Positions 14,424-19,651 of a DNA stretch of 19,651 bases are shown one piece after another. The first letter of the stretch is position 1; every line of letters starts with the position of its first letter. Position numbers and translations under genes: made by a program. Origin of the DNA: Firmicutes bacterium CAG:145 (GTDB lineage: Bacteria > Bacillota > Clostridia > Peptostreptococcales > Anaerovoracaceae). The notes under the pieces are model-generated. The model was not told the DNA's origin. It saw only the letters and a list, made by a program, of their open reading frames with translations, and ran no database searches. The stretch lies in NCBI GenBank assembly GCA_000435715.1, contig FR882587.1, forward strand, positions 22,671-42,321, written 5' to 3'.

Positions 14424-14466
14424 GGGTGTGCGCATGTTGCCGCCGTCAGGCGTAACGCTTACACCC
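14424..14466 (+). other. Structured hairpin in the leader of the citrate synthase operon
   Basis: GGGTGT (14424-14429) pairs with ACACCC (14461-14466). Next, GCG (14430-14432) pairs with CGC (14456-14458). The tip is CGCC (14441-14444) with GGCG (14449-14452) around a GTCA loop. It starts within ten bases of the predicted transcript start and has no T-run, so it is not a terminator. It may stabilise the mRNA 5' end or be a binding site; no known riboswitch class is recognised. Confidence 0.45.
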
Positions 14467-14514
14467 GTCAAGAGAACGAAAACACTTTATATCAACAGAG
14501 AAGGAGGTAAATAC

Positions 14515-15891
14515 ATGCTCGAATTTTCCAAAAAAACCAACCTGCTGGAACAATCCATATACAAATATACTTTGCAGGATGTGGAAGAGCCCAACCTGTT
14601 CAGGGATATTTTCAACTACGAAGAGGTCCCCAAGATAGCTTTCAACCACAGACGCGTGCCTATAAACATGCCTGCGGACATATGGATTACCGACACATCT
14701 TTCAGAGACGGCCAGCAGTCCATGGCCCCTTATACAGTAAAGCAGATCGTGGATCTTTATACTCTTCTGTCCAGACTCAGCGGGCCTTACGGCATAATCC
14801 GCCAGTCGGAGTTTTTCATATATACGAAAAAGGACAGAGAGGCCATTTCCAAATGTATGGAGCTGGGGCTGAAATTCCCTCAGATAACCACGTGGATAAG
14901 GGCGAAAAAAGAGGATTTTCAGCTCGTTAGGGATCTGGAAATCAAGGAAACGGGTATTCTCGTGTCGTGCAGCGACTATCACATATTCAAGAAGATGAAC
15001 ATGACAAGGCGTCAGGCCGCCGACTATTATCTGGAGACCATAAAGGAGGCCCTGAACGCGGGTCTGGTGCCGAGATGTCACCTCGAGGACGTTACGAGAG
15101 CGGACTTTTACGGCTTCGTGGTTCCGTTTGTCAACGAGATAATGGAACTGTCGGAAGAAGCGGGAATCCCTGTAAAGATAAGAATTTGCGACACCATGGG
15201 CTACGGCGTCCCGTATCCGGAGGTGGCCATGCCTCGAAGCGTGGCCGGTCTGGTGTACGGCCTCCAGCATTATTCGGGAGTGCCGAGCGAAATGCTGGAG
15301 TGGCACGGCCACAATGATTTTTACAAGGCCGTGGCAAACGCTTCGGCGGCGTGGCTGTACGGAGCCTCCGCCGTCAACTGTTCGCTGCTGGGGATAGGCG
15401 AGCGAACCGGCAACGTGCCGCTGGAGGCTATGGTGTTTGAATACGCTTCCCTCAAAGGCTCCCTCGACGGCATGGATCCGACCGCCGTCACCGAGATAGG
15501 CAGGTATTTCAAAGAAGAAATGGGCTATGAAATTCCGCCGATGACTCCTTTCGTGGGAGAAAACTTCAACGTCACAAAGGCTGGAATCCACGCCGACGGC
15601 CTGATGAAGGACGAAGAGATTTACAACATCTTCAACACGAAGAAGCTCCTGAACAGGGCGCCGGGCGTGTCCGTAAGCAAGACCTCCGGTCTGGCAGGCA
15701 TCGCCTACTGGATGAACGAGCATTACGAGCTTCTCGGCGACGAGCGCATGACCAAGGACAATCCGGTCGTGGCAGCCCTCAAGGACTGGGTGGACGAAAT
15801 GTACGCAGACGGCAGAACCACCAGCCTTTCCAATCAGGAAATGGAGGACAAAATATCTGAGCTGACGAAAGGAGAGTTTGAGAAAAAATGA
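14515..15891 (+). CDS. Re-type citrate synthase (HMGL/DRE-TIM metallolyase family)
   Basis: Condenses acetyl-CoA with oxaloacetate to citrate with Re-face stereochemistry, in anaerobes lacking the ordinary si-citrate synthase. The 458-residue protein belongs to the isopropylmalate/homocitrate synthase superfamily. It shows ITDTSFRDGQQSMAPYT (metal ligand Asp60, Arg64), IIRQSEFFIYTKKDREA, CHLEDVTRADFYGFV, ICDTMGYGVPYP, WHGHNDFYKA (metal ligands His264 and His266) and GIGERTGNVPLEAMV. Family members such as the Clostridium kluyveri enzyme are often misnamed isopropylmalate or homocitrate synthase. The following aconitase and isocitrate dehydrogenase argue strongly for citrate. The ATG at 14515 has an AAGGAGG site seven bases upstream; the longer open frame from 14410 crosses the promoter and leader. 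It overlaps the next gene by four bases. Confidence 0.88.
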   Translation: MLEFSKKTNLLEQSIYKYTLQDVEEPNLFRDIFNYEEVPKIAFNHRRVPINMPADIWITDTSFRDGQQSMAPYTVKQIVDLYTLLSRLSGPYGIIRQSEFFIYTKKDREAISKCMELGLKFPQITTWIRAKKEDFQLVRDLEIKETGILVSCSDYHIFKKMNMTRRQAADYYLETIKEALNAGLVPRCHLEDVTRADFYGFVVPFVNEIMELSEEAGIPVKIRICDTMGYGVPYPEVAMPRSVAGLVYGLQHYSGVPSEMLEWHGHNDFYKAVANASAAWLYGASAVNCSLLGIGERTGNVPLEAMVFEYASLKGSLDGMDPTAVTEIGRYFKEEMGYEIPPMTPFVGENFNVTKAGIHADGLMKDEEIYNIFNTKKLLNRAPGVSVSKTSGLAGIAYWMNEHYELLGDERMTKDNPVVAALKDWVDEMYADGRTTSLSNQEMEDKISELTKGEFEKK

Positions 15892-16535
15892 TAGACTACA
15901 AATCTCTGTCCCTGGCGAATCAGGTGTATCAGCAGATAGAAAAAAACATTCTCAGCGGCGTATATAAGGCCGGAGAAATCATCAGCGAATCAAAGCTTTC
16001 CGAAGAGCTGGGGGTCAGCAGGACGCCCATAAGAGAGGCCATCGCCCGCCTCGAAAACGACAAGCTCATAGGAATAACCCCTTCCGGCACCGTGGTGCTT
16101 GGAATAACCGACGAAGACGTGGCAGATATGTTCGCAGTTAAAAGAGCCTTGGAGCCTATGGTGGTGAAAATGGCCGCCATGAATATAAGCGACGAGGATC
16201 TCGCAAAACTCAAAGAAATCTTGGATCAGCAGGAGTTCTATCAGGAAAAGAAAAACATAGAGAAGGTCCGCAATCTGGACACTCAGTTCCACGATATAAT
16301 ATACTCCGCCTCGGGAAGTCCGATTTTTCAGGCGGTCCTTTCCCCCATACATCACAAGCTGATGAAGTACAGAAAGGATTCCCTTACAAACGAGGGAAGA
16401 AGCCGGTATTCCATAGAAGAGCACGTCAAGATTTATGAAGCCATACAGGCCGGCAATCAGGAAAAAATCGAAGAGCTGGTTTTGAAGCACGTAGACCAGG
16501 CATACAAGAGCATACAGAAAGGAACATCAAAGTAA
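15888..16535 (+). CDS. GntR-family regulator with FCD domain
   Basis: A 215-residue transcription factor inside the citrate operon. Residues 8-70 are a winged helix, with ILSGVYKAGEIISESKLSEE, then LGVSRTPIREAIARLE as the helix-turn-helix. Residues 75-210 are the all-helical FCD ligand-binding domain with the usual metal ligands: Asp131 and His135 (DTQFHDIIYSAS), His179 (EEHVKIYEAI) and His201 (KHVDQAY). FCD proteins bind carboxylates such as citrate, malate or lactate, often around a metal ion. Together with its position between citrate synthase and aconitase, this makes a citrate-cycle acid a natural effector. It overlaps citrate synthase by ATGA and aconitase by one base. No operator could be identified with confidence. 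Confidence 0.93.
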   Translation: MIDYKSLSLANQVYQQIEKNILSGVYKAGEIISESKLSEELGVSRTPIREAIARLENDKLIGITPSGTVVLGITDEDVADMFAVKRALEPMVVKMAAMNISDEDLAKLKEILDQQEFYQEKKNIEKVRNLDTQFHDIIYSASGSPIFQAVLSPIHHKLMKYRKDSLTNEGRSRYSIEEHVKIYEAIQAGNQEKIEELVLKHVDQAYKSIQKGTSK

Positions 16536-18466
16536 TGGGTTTAACGATAGCACAGAAGATAATAAAGGAACATCTCGTAAGCGGCGAAATGACGCCGGGA
16601 AAAGAAGTGGCGCTGAAAATAGACCAGACTCTGACTCAGGACGCCACCGGCACCATGGCATATCTGGAGTTTGAGACTATGGGAGTTCCGAGGGTCCGCA
16701 CGGAGCTTTCGGTGGCATACATAGATCACAACACTCTCCAGTCGGGATTTGAAAACGCCGACGACCACAGATTCATTCAGTCCATGGCGAAAAAATACGG
16801 CCTCTACTTTTCCAGACCGGGCAACGGCATTTGCCATCAGGTTCATCTGGAAAGATTCGGAAAGCCGGGCAAAACTCTTATCGGCTCCGACAGCCATACT
16901 CCTACGGGCGGCGGAATAGGCATGCTGGCCATGGGAGCAGGCGGCCTCGATGTGGCTGTGGCCATGGGCGGCGGCGCTTATTACATCACCATGCCGAAGA
17001 TGTACAAGGTAAATCTTACGGGAAAGCTGAGAGATTTCGTAACGGCTAAAGACGTAAGCCTCGAAATTCTCCGAATCCTGTCGGTAAAAGGCGGCGTAGG
17101 CGCCGTCATAGAATGGGGCGGCGAGGGAGTAAAGACTCTTTCCGTTCCTGAGAGAGCCACCATAACCAACATGGGAACAGAGCTCGGCGCCACCACGTCC
17201 ATATTCCCATCGGATGAGATTACCAAGGCTTTCCTCGAAGCCGAGGGAAGAGGCGGAGACTACGTCCGCCTCGAAAGCGACGATGACGCCGTATATGACA
17301 AGGTTATCGACATAGACCTTTCAACCCTCGAGCCGATGATCGCCTGCCCTCACAGCCCTGACAACGTGGTCAAGGTTTCAAGCCTCAAAGGCACTAAGGT
17401 AGATCAGGTCTGCATAGGCTCATGCACCAACTCCTCGCTTTTAGACATGCTGAAGGTGGCCGCTCTGTTAAAGGGCAAGACCATCCGCCCGGAGGTGAGC
17501 CTTTCCATTTCGCCGGGATCGAAGCAGGTTCTTTCCATGCTGGCCGACGCGGGAGCCCTTTCTGACATTCTGGCCAGCGGCGCGAGAGTTCTGGAATGCG
17601 CCTGCGGCCCTTGCATAGGAATGGGCTTCTCCCCTAACTCCGGCGGCGTTTCCCTCAGGACCTTTAACAGAAACTTCGAGGGCCGCTCCGGCACAGCCGA
17701 CGGACAGGTTTATCTTGTTTCTCCTGAAACTGCCGTCGCCGCGGCTCTTACGGGAGAGATTACAGACCCTATGCTTCTCGGCAAAATGCCGGAGGTGACA
17801 ATGCCAAAGGCTTTCAAGATAGACGACAGCGCAGTTATACCTCCTGCTTCTTTAGAGGAGGCGAAGGACCTTCCGATTCTGAGAGGTCCTAACATCAAGC
17901 CTTTCCCTAACAGCAAGCCGCTGGAAGATTCTCTTTCGGCTCCCCTTGTTCTCAAGGTTGGCGACAACATCACCACAGACCACATCATGCCGGCGGGAGC
18001 CAAGATACTGCCTTACCGCTCCAACATACCTCATCTTTCTCAGTACTGTTTCGCCGTATGCGACGAGACTTTCCCGGAAAGAGCAAAGGCGGCCGGCGAA
18101 AGCATAATAGTGGGAGGAAACAACTACGGTCAAGGCTCTTCGAGAGAGCACGCAGCCCTCGTTCCTCTGTATCTTGGAGTGAGAGCCGTAATAAGCAAGA
18201 GCTTTGCCAGAATCCATGCCGCTAACCTGATAAACGCAGGCATAGTTCCTCTCACCTTTGAAAATCCGGAAGACTACGACAAGCTGACTCAGGGCGACGC
18301 TCTGGCCCTTTCCGACATATACGCCGGACTGGACAGCGGAAAGCTTATTCTCAAAGACGTTACTACCGGTCAGGAGTTCTCGCTGATATGCAGCTTTACC
18401 CAGAGGCAGAAAGCCATCTTAAAGGCCGGCGGTCTTCTCAAATACGTAGGACAGGGAAATCTGTAA
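16535..18466 (+). CDS. Aconitate hydratase, short (Aquifex-type) form
   Basis: Isomerises citrate to isocitrate through cis-aconitate, using a [4Fe-4S] cluster. At 643 residues it is shorter than the roughly 890-residue AcnA and matches the compact, Aquifex-type aconitases. Motifs are IGSDSHTPTGGGIGMLAMGAGG (117-137, with the active-site His region), VCIGSCTNSSLLD with cluster Cys297, ECACGPCIGMG with Cys357 and Cys360, GDNITTDHIMPAGAKILPYR (476-495) in the swivelling domain, and GGNNYGQGSSREHAAL with catalytic serines near 535-536. Its ATG shares a base with the GntR stop (TAATG), a sign of tight coupling. The frame is complete. Confidence 0.95.
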   Translation: MGLTIAQKIIKEHLVSGEMTPGKEVALKIDQTLTQDATGTMAYLEFETMGVPRVRTELSVAYIDHNTLQSGFENADDHRFIQSMAKKYGLYFSRPGNGICHQVHLERFGKPGKTLIGSDSHTPTGGGIGMLAMGAGGLDVAVAMGGGAYYITMPKMYKVNLTGKLRDFVTAKDVSLEILRILSVKGGVGAVIEWGGEGVKTLSVPERATITNMGTELGATTSIFPSDEITKAFLEAEGRGGDYVRLESDDDAVYDKVIDIDLSTLEPMIACPHSPDNVVKVSSLKGTKVDQVCIGSCTNSSLLDMLKVAALLKGKTIRPEVSLSISPGSKQVLSMLADAGALSDILASGARVLECACGPCIGMGFSPNSGGVSLRTFNRNFEGRSGTADGQVYLVSPETAVAAALTGEITDPMLLGKMPEVTMPKAFKIDDSAVIPPASLEEAKDLPILRGPNIKPFPNSKPLEDSLSAPLVLKVGDNITTDHIMPAGAKILPYRSNIPHLSQYCFAVCDETFPERAKAAGESIIVGGNNYGQGSSREHAALVPLYLGVRAVISKSFARIHAANLINAGIVPLTFENPEDYDKLTQGDALALSDIYAGLDSGKLILKDVTTGQEFSLICSFTQRQKAILKAGGLLKYVGQGNL

Positions 18467-18480
18467 GGAGGTACGGTGAC

Positions 18481-19620
18481 TTGGAAAAATATATAGAAGC
18501 TGCCACGGCGCAGTTTGAAAAATTATTGAAAGAACAGCTGGCAAGAGCCGAGAAAATGGCTTCGGCGGAGCCTCCCAAGGATTTCGCCTCGCTGGATAAG
18601 ATAACCGTAGGCCTCTGCGGCGGAGACGGCATTGGCCCTATCATCATGAAGGAAGCTCGCCGTCTTCTGACGGAGCTTTTGAAGGATGAGATTGGCTCCG
18701 GCAAGATAGTCCTTCGGGACATAGAAGGCCTTACCATCGAAAACAGGCTGGCCAAAGGTGAAGCCGTGCCGGCAGACGTTCTGGCCGACATAAAGGCCTG
18801 CGACGTCATACTGAAAGGCCCGACCACCACTCCTAAGGGTGGCACCATGGAAAGCGCCAACGTAACTTTGAGACGGGAGCTTGACCTGTACGCCAACGTC
18901 CGTCCCGTATCGGTGCCGGAAGAGGGCATCGACTGGATGTTTTACCGTGAAAACACGGAGGGCGAATACACTCTGGGAAGCAAGGGCATAGAGGTCCCAG
19001 GAGTTCTTGCCATGGACTTCAAGGTGACTACAGACTGCGGAACGGAGAGGATAGCCAGAGCTGCCTTCGAATATGCAAAGAACAACGGCAAGACTAACGT
19101 CGCCATCGTGACCAAGGCTAATATAATGAAAAAGACCGACGGCAAGTTCTCAAAGATATGCAACGAAGTAGCGGCCCAGTACCCCGAGATCAAGGCAGAG
19201 GACTGGTACATAGATATAATGACTGCAAACCTTGTCAACAAGGCCATAAGAAATCAATTTCAGGTCTTCGTCATGCCTAATCTGTACGGAGACATCATAA
19301 CCGACGAAGCCGCCGAAATCCAAGGCGGAGTCGGCACCGCAGGAAGCGCCAACATCGGCGACAGGTACGCCATGTTCGAGGCCATCCACGGCAGCGCGCC
19401 GAGGATGATAGAGGATGGGCTGGCGGACTACGCAAACCCGTCCAGCATATTCAAGGCGGCGGAAATGCTTCTTCGCCACATCGGCCTCACCGCCGCGGCG
19501 GACAGGCTGGCCGGCGCGCTCCACACATGCTGCGATACTGAAAAAAAGGTGGTGGTCACCGGCCTCGCAGACGGAGCCACCTGCAAAGAATTTGCTGATT
19601 ACGTCATGAGTAAGCTGTAA
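18481..19620 (+). CDS. Isocitrate/isopropylmalate-family dehydrogenase, probable isocitrate dehydrogenase
   Basis: Oxidatively decarboxylates isocitrate to 2-oxoglutarate, completing the operon's route to glutamate. The 379-residue protein has the beta-decarboxylating dehydrogenase motifs: GDGIGPIIMKEA (49-60), ESANVTLRRELDLYANVRPV (substrate Arg131/132 and 141), FYRENTEGEYTLG with catalytic Tyr163, TKANIMKKTDG with catalytic Lys212, MPNLYGDIITDEAAEIQGG (metal Asp271 and Asp275), and the cofactor segment AIHGSAPRMIEDGLADYANPSS. It has an extra N-terminal charged helix of about 38 residues before the first strand. The start is TTG at 18481, nine bases after AAGGAGG. A longer frame from 18388 would lie inside aconitase and lacks a ribosome binding site. 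NAD versus NADP use cannot be decided by eye; context and family favour isocitrate over isopropylmalate. Confidence 0.9.
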   Translation: MEKYIEAATAQFEKLLKEQLARAEKMASAEPPKDFASLDKITVGLCGGDGIGPIIMKEARRLLTELLKDEIGSGKIVLRDIEGLTIENRLAKGEAVPADVLADIKACDVILKGPTTTPKGGTMESANVTLRRELDLYANVRPVSVPEEGIDWMFYRENTEGEYTLGSKGIEVPGVLAMDFKVTTDCGTERIARAAFEYAKNNGKTNVAIVTKANIMKKTDGKFSKICNEVAAQYPEIKAEDWYIDIMTANLVNKAIRNQFQVFVMPNLYGDIITDEAAEIQGGVGTAGSANIGDRYAMFEAIHGSAPRMIEDGLADYANPSSIFKAAEMLLRHIGLTAAADRLAGALHTCCDTEKKVVVTGLADGATCKEFADYVMSKL

Positions 19621-19651
19621 GGATACGAAAAAGAGGGGACTCCTGCCGCCG

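Noticed and set aside
14410..14514. Upstream extension of the citrate synthase frame
   Set aside because: It overlaps the -10 box and the leader hairpin, and the extra residues do not match the family; the ATG at 14515 has the ribosome binding site.
14446..15723. A 425-codon open frame on the minus strand across the citrate synthase gene
   Set aside because: It is antisense to a clearly conserved enzyme, has a low-quality His/Arg-rich translation, no family resemblance and no ribosome binding site.
18388..18480. Upstream extension of the isocitrate dehydrogenase frame
   Set aside because: It is out-of-frame aconitase sequence with no ribosome binding site; the TTG at 18481 follows AAGGAGG.

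Overview
The window looks like a chromosomal segment of an anaerobic, endospore-forming Firmicute of class Clostridia. The evidence is a spoIIR homologue, a SPOCS/DUF3794-LysM spore-associated gene, type III pantothenate kinase, strong AGGAGG-type ribosome binding sites, and a Re-type citrate synthase in place of the ordinary si-type enzyme. An Anaerovoracaceae-like relative is a guess from gene content, not a demonstrated placement. No tRNA, rRNA, CRISPR array, phage gene or insertion sequence was recognised.

Layout. 1-374: the 3' end of a cysteine synthase. 425-1657: a PucR/CdaR-type regulator closed by a very strong terminator. 1700-2379: the remains of a ribosomal rpsF-ssb-rpsR operon, with rpsF and the 5' end of ssb absent. 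2440-4023 (minus): a PhzF-like isomerase gene split by an in-frame TAA, behind coaX. 4024-4457: a divergent intergenic region of about 430 bases. 4458-5645: coaBC, so two CoA-pathway loci lie back to back. 5714-8386: two sporulation genes, SPOCS-LysM and spoIIR, each with a plausible sporulation-sigma promoter. 8346-9047 (minus): an alpha/beta hydrolase overlapping the spoIIR tail. 9100-12142 (minus): a three-gene operon of VTC polyphosphate-polymerase domain protein, DUF4956 membrane protein and a Cthe_2159-type (DUF4353) beta-helix lipoprotein. 12332-14265 (minus): an OmpR-type response regulator and its histidine kinase. 14515-19620 (plus): a tightly packed operon of Re-citrate synthase, GntR/FCD regulator, aconitase and isocitrate dehydrogenase, making 2-oxoglutarate from oxaloacetate and acetyl-CoA.

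The most interesting system is the 9.1-14.3 kb block. A VTC-fold enzyme, a small multi-pass membrane protein and a surface lipoprotein form one operon beside a two-component system. The same 17-bp AT-rich direct-repeat motif (14 of 17 positions identical) lies upstream of both transcription units, at 12213-12229 and 14318-14334. This suggests that the response regulator controls both its own operon and the VTC operon. The VTC/DUF4956/DUF4353 association is known as a recurrent neighbourhood, but its function is, as far as I know, unresolved.

The main irregularities are the missing 5' end of ssb and absent rpsF, the nonsense codon in phzF inside the EDPVCGSG motif region, an Asn at the usual Cys position of the CoaC active-site loop, and an intrinsic terminator for spoIIR lying inside the opposing hydrolase gene.
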